Source: Chryseobacterium ureilyticum
GTDB taxonomy: Bacteria > Bacteroidota > Bacteroidia > Flavobacteriales > Weeksellaceae
DNA length: 64,000 bases
Assembly (NCBI RefSeq): GCF_900156735.1
Contig: NZ_FTOL01000014.1
Location: forward strand, 1-64,000
Direction of reading: 5' to 3'
Shown: positions 26,050 to 35,552 of the stretch, piece by piece
Layout of the letters: the number at the start of each line of letters is the position of its first letter
Numbering within the stretch: the stretch's first letter is position 1
Translations under genes and position numbers: made by a program
Notes under the pieces: model-generated
The model's database searches: none
Told to the model about the DNA's origin: nothing
What the model saw: only the letters and a program-made list of their open reading frames with translations

Positions 26050-26168
26050 CTTAAGTAATTCAGATTGAAAAATCTCCTGCTTAAGGTTTGTAAATCCTGA
26101 ATCCAGGATTAGATATATGATCATTTCCTTCCATTGGAGAAAGCATAAATCGAAGATTTAGCGGAAGG
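26050..26168 (+). promoter_or_regulatory. Run of three hairpins ahead of the porin-DASS-sdh operon
   Basis: Three stems follow one another: AGATT-GAAA-AATCT inside CTTAAG arms (26050-26085), AATCCTG/CAGGATT (26093-26110), and CCTTCC/GGAAGG enclosing TAAATC-GAA-GATTTA (26127-26168). No T run follows, so the last two are not ordinary terminators. They may be a structured leader or an extragenic repeat, lying 130-250 bp before the porin start. Confidence 0.45.
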
Positions 26169-26296
26169 GTTTAAGCAATTAAAAGTATTTACCATTTTAT
26201 ATGCACGTTCAGTGTATTTCCTCAGCTTTTTAAAGGATAGAGATGGAACTTTTATGCTTAAATAAATTTCAAAAAGCAAAAATTAAAAAATTAGAT

Positions 26297-27460
26297 ATGG
26301 CCTTTTTTTCACTAAAAAAGAGAAGCCTGATCCTGTGCATCCTTATGGGCTGTTTCTCAGCAAATGCACAGATACAGGATTCTTTACAGACCAAACCACA
26401 ACAAGAAGAAGATAATGTAAAATATCCGCAACTTCAGATCAAGGGACTTTTTCAGGCTCGTTATCTGGTAGGGATGAGTAAGGATGTTGACGTAAACGGG
26501 CTTCATCACTCTGATGGCTCTGGAACAAGCAATAATTTCATGCTCAAATACATGAGAGTTCAGGTACGTGCGCAGATCAGCAAACGTACGGAGGTGGTTG
26601 CCTTAGCCAATTTTGCAGATTTCAAGAATGATCCTAAAAGCAGAGTGCTGGAAAATGCTTATCTGAAGTATACTTTCAGTCCCAAATTAGCTTTTACTGT
26701 AGGGCAGTTCAGACCTTGGTTCGGGATTGAAGAAACGTATCCTATTGACATTATCAAGTCTCTGGATTGGTCTAATCAGTATTCTGAATTTGGAAAGCTG
26801 GGATGGACAAGTTTCCAGATCGGACTTTCTGCAACAGGACAGGTAAAGCTGGGTGAAATTCCTTTACAATATGCAGTTTCCGTAGTCAATGGTAATGGAA
26901 AAAATCAGATCAATGATAACGATAATGGCAAGCAGTACTCTACCCGCTTACTTTTCGGATTATCTAAAAAATACAACTTCAATGTTGGTTTGAATGGAGG
27001 TATCGGAGAAGTTTTCAGCAAAAAAGTATACGCCGTTGGAATTGACCTGAGTTCCATGATTCAGTTTGATCCGAGATGGAGCCTGGATATGCAACTTGAA
27101 GCTAAACAAGCAACAAACCATATTCTTTATAATTCTATTGCTCCGGAAGCAAGACCTGATAACCCTGATCAGTATCTGATTCGTGGTGCTTATTTTCTAC
27201 CGAATGTAAGATACGAGATCAATCATAAAAACCTCAGCGCTTTTGAACTGTCTTGCCGATATGAATACCTGGACACCAATTTCAGAATGGCATCCAATCC
27301 AAGACAAACCATCACCCCAATGGTAGGATTAGAGTTCCTGAAAAACTATGGTGCAAGAATTCAGCTGGGCGTACAGTTTGACCGTTATAAACATCAGATA
27401 GAAAATTCAAATCAATACAATAACAACCTCTTCATTGTACAAGTACAAAGTAGATTTTAA
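26297..27460 (+). CDS. Outer-membrane porin (phosphate-selective porin O/P-like)
   Basis: I place the start at 26297 (387 residues), where a typical signal peptide begins (MAFFSLKKRS, ending ANAQ); the upstream in-frame ATG at 26243 would bury it. The mature protein is barrel-rich with alternating strands, the family segment FMLKYMRVQVRAQISKRTEV and GQFRPWFGIEETYP near the middle, and it ends in Phe (VQSRF). Despite the name, the family carries assorted anions. The DASS transporter 19 bp downstream suggests it admits dicarboxylates. Confidence 0.85.
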   Translation: MAFFSLKKRSLILCILMGCFSANAQIQDSLQTKPQQEEDNVKYPQLQIKGLFQARYLVGMSKDVDVNGLHHSDGSGTSNNFMLKYMRVQVRAQISKRTEVVALANFADFKNDPKSRVLENAYLKYTFSPKLAFTVGQFRPWFGIEETYPIDIIKSLDWSNQYSEFGKLGWTSFQIGLSATGQVKLGEIPLQYAVSVVNGNGKNQINDNDNGKQYSTRLLFGLSKKYNFNVGLNGGIGEVFSKKVYAVGIDLSSMIQFDPRWSLDMQLEAKQATNHILYNSIAPEARPDNPDQYLIRGAYFLPNVRYEINHKNLSAFELSCRYEYLDTNFRMASNPRQTITPMVGLEFLKNYGARIQLGVQFDRYKHQIENSNQYNNNLFIVQVQSRF

Positions 27461-27479
27461 GGATTAAATAGTGAGTATC

Positions 27480-28910
27480 ATGAAAGAAATTAATATCAAA
27501 AACGTTGCGATCACATTCGTCGTTGCGTTAATCATCTGGTTCATTCCAGCGCCCGAAGGGGTTGCCCAAAATGCATGGCATCTGTTTGCCATCTTTGCAG
27601 CAACCATTTTAGGAATTATTCTGAAAGCCGCCCCTATGGGAACGATGTGTATGATGGCTATCGGATTTACAGCACTTACACAGGTGGTAGCACCTGGTGA
27701 CGCAGGAAAATCAATTACCAAAGCACTTTCCGGATTTGGAGATAAAGTGATCTGGCTGATCGGGATTTCATTCTTTATTGCCAGAGGGTTTATCAAAACA
27801 GGACTTGGAAACCGTATTGCCTTTTTATTCATCAGAGTTTTCGGTAAAAGTTCATTAGGTCTTGCCTACGGATTAGGTCTTGCAGATGTTTGTCTTGCAC
27901 CGGCTATTCCAAGTAATACGGCAAGAGGTGGAGGAATTATTTACCCAATTATGAAATCTATGGCAATAAGCTTTGATTCCGTTCCTGAAAAGCCTGAAAC
28001 CCACAGAAAATTAGGATCATTTTTAACCCTGAACAGTTATTATATGAACCTCATCGCGTCTTCTATGTTCCTTACGGGAACTGCGAGTAACCCGATGTGT
28101 CAGAAGTTCGCAGCAAACCTTGGAATTGACATCACATGGATGTCTTGGGCTGCTGCAGGTTTTGTACCGGGAATGGTAGCATTCTTTATTGTCCCGTTGG
28201 TATTATACAAATTATACCCGCCTGAATTGAAAAAAACAGGTGATGCTCCTAAAATGGCAGCTCAGAAACTGAAAGAAATGGGACCTATTTCTAAAAACGA
28301 ATGGCTGATGCTATTGGCTTTCTTCATTCTCTTAGGACTTTGGATCTTTGGTGGAGCGCTTTCTATTGATGCAACAACAACTGCATTTATCGGATTAACG
28401 TTATTGCTATTAACTTCAGTATTAACCTGGGAAGACGTAAAAGGTGAAAAAGGGGCATGGGATACCATTGTTTGGTTCGCTGTCTTAGTAATGATGGCAA
28501 GCTCTTTGAATGAACTCGGTTTCATTGGCTGGTTCAGTGATCTTATTAAGGTACAGATCGGAGGTCTGAGCTGGCAGGTAGCTTTCCCTGTTATCATTGT
28601 CGTTTACTTCTTCAGTCACTATATTTTCGCGAGTGCTACGGCTCACGTTGCTGCTATGTATGCTGCCTTACTGGGTGTAGGCGTTTCTTTAGGAATTCCT
28701 CCTATGTTATTGGCAATGATGCTAGGTTTTATGGGATCTATTTATGGAGTCCTTACCCATTATGGTCACGGTCCGGCTCCGGTATTCTTCGGTAGTGGAT
28801 ATGTAGACCTGAAAGTATGGTGGCTTCGTGGTCTTGAAATCGGTATTGTACTTTTAATTATCTATATGGCTGTAGGAGGTCTTTGGATGAAAGTTTTAGG
28901 ATATTATTAA
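27480..28910 (+). CDS. DASS (SLC13/CitT) family dicarboxylate transporter
   Basis: The 476-residue inner-membrane protein has about 12 hydrophobic segments and the DASS hairpin/SNT-type motifs: PAIPSNTARGGGIIYPI near residue 140 and TGTASNPMCQKF near 200, plus a second inverted repeat with FSHYIFASATAHVAAM. Members move succinate, malate, fumarate or citrate with sodium or by exchange. An in-frame GTG at 27471 is an alternative start. Placed between an anion porin and sdhCAB, it probably supplies C4-dicarboxylates for oxidation. Confidence 0.9.
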   Translation: MKEINIKNVAITFVVALIIWFIPAPEGVAQNAWHLFAIFAATILGIILKAAPMGTMCMMAIGFTALTQVVAPGDAGKSITKALSGFGDKVIWLIGISFFIARGFIKTGLGNRIAFLFIRVFGKSSLGLAYGLGLADVCLAPAIPSNTARGGGIIYPIMKSMAISFDSVPEKPETHRKLGSFLTLNSYYMNLIASSMFLTGTASNPMCQKFAANLGIDITWMSWAAAGFVPGMVAFFIVPLVLYKLYPPELKKTGDAPKMAAQKLKEMGPISKNEWLMLLAFFILLGLWIFGGALSIDATTTAFIGLTLLLLTSVLTWEDVKGEKGAWDTIVWFAVLVMMASSLNELGFIGWFSDLIKVQIGGLSWQVAFPVIIVVYFFSHYIFASATAHVAAMYAALLGVGVSLGIPPMLLAMMLGFMGSIYGVLTHYGHGPAPVFFGSGYVDLKVWWLRGLEIGIVLLIIYMAVGGLWMKVLGYY

Positions 28911-28926
28911 TTATTAAATCAACTCT

Positions 28927-29583
28927 ATGTTATCAACATTGTCAAGAAAAATGCTGATGTGCCTTACAGGACTCTTTCTGGGATTCTTCCTGTTGATTCA
29001 TTTCCTCGGAAATCTTCAGCTTTTCCTTCCACAGGAGCAGGCACACCTGCAATTCAATGCGTACTCGCACTTTTTATCAGGAAATATCATTATCAAAATA
29101 GTTTCGTACGTTTTGTATGCCAGTATCATCCTGCATGCCGTAGACGGATTAATCATCACTTTAAAAAATAAAAAATCCGGTGGCGATTATCAGAATGACA
29201 GATGTGGAAGAGCCAGCAAATGGGCGTCCAGAAATATGGGTATCCTCGGAACATTGGTTCTTATCTTTCTGGTGATTCATTTTCAAAATTTCTGGTATAT
29301 CTATAAATTCGGAAATCCACCTTTGGATGAAAACGGAAACAAAGATTTATATATTTTGGTAGTGAATGTCTTTAAAGAATGGTGGTATGTGATCATTTAT
29401 GTTCTTTCTATGATTGCTTTATGTTATCACCTGATTCATGGGCTATACAGTGCCGTAAGAACATTGGGATTATATCATCCTAAGTTCGTGAAATGGTTCA
29501 AGATCATCGGAACGGCATATTCCATCATTATCAGTTTAGGCTTTGCACTGATGCCTATTTATGTATTCTTCACTTATCATTAA
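28927..29583 (+). CDS. sdhC: Succinate dehydrogenase/fumarate reductase cytochrome b subunit
   Basis: The 218-residue membrane anchor has five hydrophobic helices and the histidines that bind the two b hemes: His in FLLIHFLGNL, SIILHAVDGL, LVIHFQNFW and CYHLIHGLYSA. This is the type-B, di-heme, single-anchor architecture usual in Bacteroidota. It starts 16 bp after the transporter and ends 11 bp before sdhA. It passes electrons between the iron-sulfur subunit and menaquinone. Confidence 0.93.
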   Translation: MLSTLSRKMLMCLTGLFLGFFLLIHFLGNLQLFLPQEQAHLQFNAYSHFLSGNIIIKIVSYVLYASIILHAVDGLIITLKNKKSGGDYQNDRCGRASKWASRNMGILGTLVLIFLVIHFQNFWYIYKFGNPPLDENGNKDLYILVVNVFKEWWYVIIYVLSMIALCYHLIHGLYSAVRTLGLYHPKFVKWFKIIGTAYSIIISLGFALMPIYVFFTYH

Positions 29584-29594
29584 ACAGACCTATC

Positions 29595-31511
29595 ATGATT
29601 TTAGATTCAAAAATACCACAGGGACCATTGGAAAACAAATGGGACAACTATAAAAAGAAAGCTAAGCTCGTCAATCCAGCCAACCGAAAAAAACTGGATG
29701 TTATTGTTGTAGGAACAGGTCTGGCAGGAAGCTCTATTGCAGCCTCTTTAGGAGAGATGGGTTATAATGTAAAGTCATTCTGCTTCCAGGACAGCCCGAG
29801 AAGAGCACACTCTGTGGCAGCACAGGGAGGTGTGAATTCTGCTAAAAATTATAAAAACGACGGTGACAGCGTTTACAGAATGTTTGTAGATACGTTAAAA
29901 GGAGGTGACTTCAGAGCCCGTGAAGCCAATGTTTACCGAATGGCTGAATGTTCTTTAAATCTTATCGACCAATCCGTAGCGCAAGGAGTTCCTTTCGGAC
30001 GTGAATATGGTGGTTATCTTAATAATCGATCTTTCGGAGGAGTTCAGGTAAGCCGAACGTTCTATGCGAGAGGACAAACGGGACAACAGTTACTTCTTGG
30101 TGCTTATCAGGCTTTGATGAGACAGGTTGGAAAAGGCTCTGTACAATTGTTTTCGAGACATGAAATGCTTGACCTTGTTGTTATCGACGGCAAAGCGCGA
30201 GGAATTATCGTAAGGAATTTAGACACAGGAGAAATTGAAAGACATGCAGCACATGCTGTAGTCCTGGCAACAGGTGGTTACGGAAAAATTTATTATCTGT
30301 CTACCCTAGCTATGGGATGTAATGGTTCTGCTATTTGGAGAGCCCATAAAAAAGGAGCTTTAATGGCTTCCCCAAGCTGGATTCAGGTACACCCTACTTC
30401 TCTTCCCCAATCCGGAGATTATCAATCTAAATTAACATTGATGTCTGAATCACTGCGTAATGACGGAAGAATCTGGGTTCCTGCAAAACAGGATGAAAAC
30501 AGAGCTCCCAATGATATTCCGGAAAATGAAAGAGATTATTACCTGGAAAGGAGATATCCCGCTTTTGGAAACTTAGCGCCAAGAGATATTTCGTCCCGTG
30601 CAGCAAAAGAAAGAATTGATGCAGGATTTGGAATCGGTCCTTTAAAAAATGCTGTTTATCTGGATTTCTCTAAAGCCATTAATGAGCAGGGAAAAGGTAA
30701 GATCAAAGAGAAATATGGAAACTTATTCGATATGTATCTTAAGATCACCGGATATGATGCCTATAAAGAACCAATGATGATTTCCCCGTCAGCACACTTC
30801 TCCATGGGGGGGCTTTGGGTAGATTATGAACTGATGACTACTGTTCCTGGATTATTTGCTTTAGGTGAAGCTAATTTTGCAGATCATGGCGCAAATAGGC
30901 TGGGTGCCAACTCACTTTTACAGGCTTCTGTAGATGGGTATTTTATTGCTCCTTATACCATCGCCAATTATTTAGCGAATGAGATTCATACCGGAAAAAT
31001 TTCACCGGATAGCCCAGCGTTTGAACAGGCTGAAAATGCTGTTAAAAACCAGATTCAAGACTTTATGAATATCAAAGGAACCAAAACCGTTGATTATTTC
31101 CATAAGACATTAGGTAAGCTATTATATGATTACTGTGGACTTGCCAGAAATGAGGAAGGCTTGAAATATGCCATTCAGGAAATCAGAAAATTAAAACAGG
31201 AATTCTACAAAGACGTCAGAGTTTCCGGACAGGGAAATCAAATGAATTCTGAGCTGGAAAAAGCAGGTCGTGTTGCCGATTATTTTGAGATCGGAGAACT
31301 GATGTGCTACGATGCTTTAACTAGAAATGAATCCTGCGGGGCTCATTTCCGTGAAGAATATCAGACCCCGGACGGTGAAGCAATGAGAAACGATGCAGAA
31401 TATCAGTTTATCTCCGCATGGGCATGGACAGGTGAAAACGGCGAACCTGAACTGATCAAAGAACCTTTGATTTTTGAAGAAATACAGCCAACGGTAAGAA
31501 GTTACAAATAA
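29595..31511 (+). CDS. sdhA: Succinate dehydrogenase/fumarate reductase flavoprotein subunit
   Basis: The catalytic FAD subunit. From the ATG at 29595 (638 residues) the Rossmann motif VVGTGLAGSSIAAS is followed by the FAD-histidine segment RAHSVAAQGGVNSAKN. SSRAAKER, HFSMGGLWVDY and ANRLGANSLL form the dicarboxylate site. A longer in-frame start at 29493 would overlap sdhC by 90 bp and is rejected. It oxidises succinate to fumarate with the sdhB subunit encoded 12 bp downstream. Confidence 0.95.
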   Translation: MILDSKIPQGPLENKWDNYKKKAKLVNPANRKKLDVIVVGTGLAGSSIAASLGEMGYNVKSFCFQDSPRRAHSVAAQGGVNSAKNYKNDGDSVYRMFVDTLKGGDFRAREANVYRMAECSLNLIDQSVAQGVPFGREYGGYLNNRSFGGVQVSRTFYARGQTGQQLLLGAYQALMRQVGKGSVQLFSRHEMLDLVVIDGKARGIIVRNLDTGEIERHAAHAVVLATGGYGKIYYLSTLAMGCNGSAIWRAHKKGALMASPSWIQVHPTSLPQSGDYQSKLTLMSESLRNDGRIWVPAKQDENRAPNDIPENERDYYLERRYPAFGNLAPRDISSRAAKERIDAGFGIGPLKNAVYLDFSKAINEQGKGKIKEKYGNLFDMYLKITGYDAYKEPMMISPSAHFSMGGLWVDYELMTTVPGLFALGEANFADHGANRLGANSLLQASVDGYFIAPYTIANYLANEIHTGKISPDSPAFEQAENAVKNQIQDFMNIKGTKTVDYFHKTLGKLLYDYCGLARNEEGLKYAIQEIRKLKQEFYKDVRVSGQGNQMNSELEKAGRVADYFEIGELMCYDALTRNESCGAHFREEYQTPDGEAMRNDAEYQFISAWAWTGENGEPELIKEPLIFEEIQPTVRSYK

Positions 31512-31523
31512 AAAACAAAAATT

Positions 31524-32273
31524 ATGGATTTACACCTTAAGATATGGAGACAGAAAGACAAAAAAAGTAAGGGAAAACTGGTAGGTTACGACCTTAAAGG
31601 ATTGAATCCCCACATGTCTTTTCTGGAAATGTTGGATACGTTAAACGAAAAACTGATCACAGAAGGAGATGAACCTGTAGAATTCGATCACGATTGCCGT
31701 GAAGGAATCTGCGGACAGTGCGGAATGATGATCAACGGGATCGCTCATGGTCCTCTAAAAAATACAACAACCTGTCAGCTTCACCTGAGATCTTTTAAAG
31801 ATGGGGAAACGATTTTAATAGAACCTTTCCGTGCAGATGCTTTTCCGGTAAAAAAAGATTTAAAGGTAGACCGTTCCGCTTTTGACAGAATTATTTCTTC
31901 CGGAGGTTTTGTATCTGTGAATACGGGTCAGGCTCCTGATGCGACAGCCATTCCGGTTACCCATCAGGTTGCAGAGGAAGCTTTTGATTCTGCGGCTTGT
32001 ATAGGCTGTGGGGCTTGCGTGGCAACTTGTAAAAACGGAAGTGCAGCATTATTCACTTCAGCAAAAATCACTCACATGGCATTACTTCCACAAGGTAAAG
32101 AAGAAAGAAGCAAACGTGTACTGGATATGGTCTCCCAAATGGATGCCGAGCTTTTCGGGCACTGTTCCAATACGGAAGCTTGTGAGGTAGAATGTCCACA
32201 GGGAATCTCTGTTCTGAATATTGCCAGAATGAATTTTGAATACAACAGAGCTTTGTTTTTCCAGAAAAAATAA
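31524..32273 (+). CDS. sdhB: Succinate dehydrogenase/fumarate reductase iron-sulfur subunit
   Basis: The 249-residue subunit carries three clusters. The [2Fe-2S] ligands are Cys58, Cys63 and Cys66 in CREGICGQCG plus Cys84. The other clusters are held by CIGCGACVATC and by CSNTEACEVECPQGI near the C terminus. It links FAD in SdhA to the b hemes in SdhC. It is the last gene of the five-gene run beginning with the porin and is followed by a terminator. Confidence 0.95.
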   Translation: MDLHLKIWRQKDKKSKGKLVGYDLKGLNPHMSFLEMLDTLNEKLITEGDEPVEFDHDCREGICGQCGMMINGIAHGPLKNTTTCQLHLRSFKDGETILIEPFRADAFPVKKDLKVDRSAFDRIISSGGFVSVNTGQAPDATAIPVTHQVAEEAFDSAACIGCGACVATCKNGSAALFTSAKITHMALLPQGKEERSKRVLDMVSQMDAELFGHCSNTEACEVECPQGISVLNIARMNFEYNRALFFQKK

Positions 32274-32341
32274 TAAAGACGAAAGAGAAAAAAGGCTAAG
32301 AAAGCTGTGAAAGCTGGACAAGCAAGATTGATAATGTGTGT

Positions 32342-32378
32342 AAGGGCGGATTTGCAAATAAGTAAATCTGCCCTTTTA
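32342..32378 (+). terminator. Terminator after sdhB
   Basis: AAGGGCGGATTT (32342-32353) pairs with AAATCTGCCCTT (32364-32375) with one wobble, followed by T-rich sequence. Confidence 0.8.
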
Positions 32379-32396
32379 CTTTTATAGCTTTTCCTC

Positions 32397-33359
32397 TTAA
32401 AAAATCTTCGGAATCATCATTTTCTTCGGATCATCTTCGTCATACATGATCTCTATATTTCCGGTTTTTGGTACTGAAGAAAGGTTCAGAAGACTCACAA
32501 TCTTTTTATAAACAGCAATGTGTTCGATACCTTTATAATCTTTGAAGCTCACCTGAAACATCAGTTCCGGCTGATCATTCACCGTAAGACCGGTTTGACT
32601 TACACTGATAATATTCGCTTCGGCATTTCTTCCTCCAAACAGAATTCGTTCTTCTTTTTTATTCTTAAAGAACCTCCCAACAATCAATTGAAAGACCAGT
32701 ACATAAATAAGTGTCATCACTCCACTGAAAATAATCGGATGCATAAAAGTGAGAAACCTCCAGCCATAGTCAAAGGATTCCAGCATATAAAAATAAGAGT
32801 ACAATCCGATAATGTAAGCAATTAACAGTATTATAAATGTGATTCTTAGTATCATTCCTGATGTATTGAACCCTACTTTCTGATCACTTAAAATAAAATA
32901 AGGTTCCTGATAAACAGTAGGATTTAGTAGTACTTTTACTTGTTTTCCTACATCAAATCTTTTTTCTTGTGGCTTGGAATCATGAAACATCATCTCATGC
33001 TCAATCATGGTATTTCTGAGATTGGGAAACGAAAGAACAATCTGAATAGCATTCATATTCGTTTTTGGAAAGTATTTAATGAGCTGGTAACGGATAACTT
33101 TCGCTTCTCTGGGTATTCCGTTTCTCAAAATGGAATGAATAGTATTTTTCTGTTTAAAGGTTTTAATGAAAAGATTATTAATAAAGAACACAAAAATATA
33201 TCCCCATATCAACAAAGAAAAACCGAGAAACCCATAGCTCACAGCTAATGAATTTCTCGGTTCTGTTGCGAGTTCCCCACCCATCATATAAATGAAAATC
33301 GGAAACGGTACGCAAAAAAACAGGAGGAAAGCTCCCCAGAAAATGATCATAAATTTCAT
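32397..33359 (-). CDS. Hypothetical multi-pass membrane protein
   Basis: An unrecognised 320-residue protein with two similar halves. Each consists of two membrane helices (about 5-25 and 43-65; 170-195 and 205-232) followed by a soluble beta-rich domain of about 90 residues. The halves contain matching phrases (EAKVIRYQL and EANIISVSQ; IQIVLSF and FQVSFKD), suggesting internal duplication like that of DUF3592-type proteins. It is convergent with the sdh operon. Confidence 0.65.
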   Translation of the reverse strand: MKFMIIFWGAFLLFFCVPFPIFIYMMGGELATEPRNSLAVSYGFLGFSLLIWGYIFVFFINNLFIKTFKQKNTIHSILRNGIPREAKVIRYQLIKYFPKTNMNAIQIVLSFPNLRNTMIEHEMMFHDSKPQEKRFDVGKQVKVLLNPTVYQEPYFILSDQKVGFNTSGMILRITFIILLIAYIIGLYSYFYMLESFDYGWRFLTFMHPIIFSGVMTLIYVLVFQLIVGRFFKNKKEERILFGGRNAEANIISVSQTGLTVNDQPELMFQVSFKDYKGIEHIAVYKKIVSLLNLSSVPKTGNIEIMYDEDDPKKMMIPKIF

Positions 33360-33489
33360 AACTGCTGTTTTGTAATCAGCAATAAAGTTATGATAATATT
33401 ATTTATTAACGGTTGGAAGATTAAAGAGAGAGGCTGGAAGTTACTTTTAATCAATAACTGACCGTCAACATCTTTAAAGTTCTTCTCAA

Positions 33490-34503
33490 TTATACTTCTT
33501 TGTCAAAGTAAAGTCTGTAATATTTTCCTTTATCATCTTCACCCATTTCCAGTTTTTGTCTGTCTCCGTGAATGTAGATATGGAAGTTTTTATCTAGTTT
33601 AATGATACTTTTAAAATGTCTTTGTGTCTTTTTCACCGCTGCTTCATTGATTGGGAATTCTTCTGCAATATTCACCTGCATATCCTGCTCATAATCAGTT
33701 TTAAAGTTCACAAAACTTTCGATCACATGCTCATCACCCAATACTTCATTGGCAAATTCGTCCAATTTAAATTCTTCTTTTTCTTTAAAGAAATTAATCG
33801 ATTTATTAAGGAAATCAGCCTGATCAGCTTTTGATACCTCAAACTCCTGTGGAAGTTGTTTCGTAATATAATCTTTGTAAACCATCAATGCTTCCTGAGT
33901 GTGGAAATACTCATCATCACGCTGTTTTACTTTTAAGAAATCTTCAAACCAGTAGTACATGTCTCCATTCTTGTTGTTATCAACTACGGAAAGTACATAC
34001 CCAGTATCTTTATTATTGTTGTAGATCAAAGCTGCTTTATCAATTTTAGATAAACCAATTCCCTGATCTTTTTCAATATCAAATGTTTCTTCTGACGGAT
34101 TAATTTTCAGGAATGATTCTCTCTTCTCCGTTTTAAAAATCCCGATCTTATCTACTTTATCCGGACGGTCACTTTCATCTTCAAAAAGAACAATGAATAA
34201 TTCCCCGCTCTGAACTCTAGGGTTTTCTGCTGCTTCGAAAAGGTGTTTTGCAATATTTTCAGATTCCCAAATAAACTTGGACTTATCATCAAAAATTTCA
34301 GATACAGCACTGTAAACCGGATTGTTCACCAGATACGTATCACTGTAAAAATGAAAAGTTTCTTCCGATTTGAACGACCCTAAAAAGTAATCCTCAAGCA
34401 TCTCTGCCATTCCTTCCTCAAGCTTCAGTTCTTCCTGAGAAAGCGTTAAGGAATCTCCGTTGATCTTATTTCCGACTCTGTGTACTATTATTTTTGAAAA
34501 CAT
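33490..34503 (-). CDS. Nucleoid-associated protein (NdpA/YejK family)
   Basis: The 337-residue soluble protein matches the NA37/YejK family, which binds nucleoid DNA in gamma-proteobacteria. It opens with SKIIVHRVGNKINGDSLTLS and contains the family spacing of short beta-strands and acidic helices through residue 330. The molecular role in Bacteroidota is not established. A TATCTTTG -7 element lies upstream at 34523-34530 on the same strand. No neighbouring gene clarifies its function. Confidence 0.8.
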   Translation of the reverse strand: MFSKIIVHRVGNKINGDSLTLSQEELKLEEGMAEMLEDYFLGSFKSEETFHFYSDTYLVNNPVYSAVSEIFDDKSKFIWESENIAKHLFEAAENPRVQSGELFIVLFEDESDRPDKVDKIGIFKTEKRESFLKINPSEETFDIEKDQGIGLSKIDKAALIYNNNKDTGYVLSVVDNNKNGDMYYWFEDFLKVKQRDDEYFHTQEALMVYKDYITKQLPQEFEVSKADQADFLNKSINFFKEKEEFKLDEFANEVLGDEHVIESFVNFKTDYEQDMQVNIAEEFPINEAAVKKTQRHFKSIIKLDKNFHIYIHGDRQKLEMGEDDKGKYYRLYFDKEV

Positions 34504-34965
34504 CTTCTGAATATTTGGACTGCAAAGATATTCATTCTATCTTTCACATGAAACTGTAAAAGAGTTTTGATTTCGTTCTGAATTACACTATGGTTTTAAA
34601 ACCCAACAGAAGAAGCTAATTATTTAATTGTAGTTAATTGATTTAGGATTCAAAGAATCCTACTTAGACTCGACTGATTCTAATTTTATTACTTGTTATT
34701 TCCACAGTTATTTATAGCTCCTTATCATGACCCAATAAGGTAGAAAAGAAAATTTAGAAGTATTCTTAAATTCCTTGTATGTTATACCATTCAGACAAAA
34801 AGCAAATCAAAAATGTAATTCAAAAAATACACAATTTCAATATTTAAATTCAAGCCCTTATTACTTTCAAATAAATTGTTAAAATTAATCTTTTATTAAT
34901 CTGTATTATTTTGTCTTTTTAAATTTTAATCTAACCTTTACTTTTTAAAAGTTGAACTTTATCTG
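34504..34965. other. Intergenic region between the nucleoid protein and sigma-factor genes
   Basis: A 462-bp AT-rich divergent gap. It holds CAAAGATA at 34523-34530 (a minus-strand -7 element) and the small palindrome GATTCAAAGAATC near 34647. No ORF or clear plus-strand primary promoter was seen, compatible with an ECF-dependent promoter for the downstream locus. Confidence 0.4.
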
Positions 34966-35457
34966 ATGAATCTGTTTGAGAAAATATATTCTGAATATAA
35001 ATACAAAGTTTACTTCTTTGTTAAAAAATATATTCAGAAAGAAGAGGATACAGAAGATATTGTCCAGGATATTTTTATACACGTCTGGAGGCATATGGAT
35101 AAAACAGACCAAACTCCTCCCGAATCAATTATCTTTAAAACTTGTAAACAAGAGGTCTCAAAATTTTATCGTAGAAATAAACTGTTATTTACATTTTCAG
35201 AGGAAGAAATTCTTATTGAGGAGGAAGAGGTTTTTGATGAAGATCTGTATAAAGAGCAAATTTCCAAAGTTGAACGTCTTTTAAATGAGTTTCCTCAAAA
35301 AACAAGAGATCTATTCATTCAGCATAAAATTGAAAACATAAGTTATTCTCAATTGGCTAAAGAAAATAATCTTTCAAAAACAGCTGTCAGTAAGCAAGTA
35401 AATAAAATTTTAAGCTTTCTGAAAGACAATTTACATCTCTTACTTATCATCATTTAA
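34966..35457 (+). CDS. ECF-type RNA polymerase sigma factor
   Basis: The 163-residue protein has sigma region 2 (residues 1-70, including EEDTEDIVQDIFIHVW, which melts the -10) and region 4 (about 105-155, ISYSQLAKENNLSKTAVSKQVNKIL, a helix-turn-helix). This is the short ECF form paired with FecR-type anti-sigma factors in Bacteroidota. The fecR gene follows after 95 bp, then susC/susD. It should be released when the outer-membrane receptor binds substrate. Confidence 0.92.
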   Translation: MNLFEKIYSEYKYKVYFFVKKYIQKEEDTEDIVQDIFIHVWRHMDKTDQTPPESIIFKTCKQEVSKFYRRNKLLFTFSEEEILIEEEEVFDEDLYKEQISKVERLLNEFPQKTRDLFIQHKIENISYSQLAKENNLSKTAVSKQVNKILSFLKDNLHLLLIII

Positions 35458-35552
35458 CATTAACAAATTATTAAGTCTTATATTTTTGGGTGAACGATTT
35501 CTCTTTTCTGTGTATTTACTATAAAGTGGTTTAAATAAAATCATGAAATACT

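Noticed and set aside
29493..29594. Upstream extension of SdhA
   Set aside because: It overlaps sdhC by 90 bp in another frame and has no similarity to family N termini.
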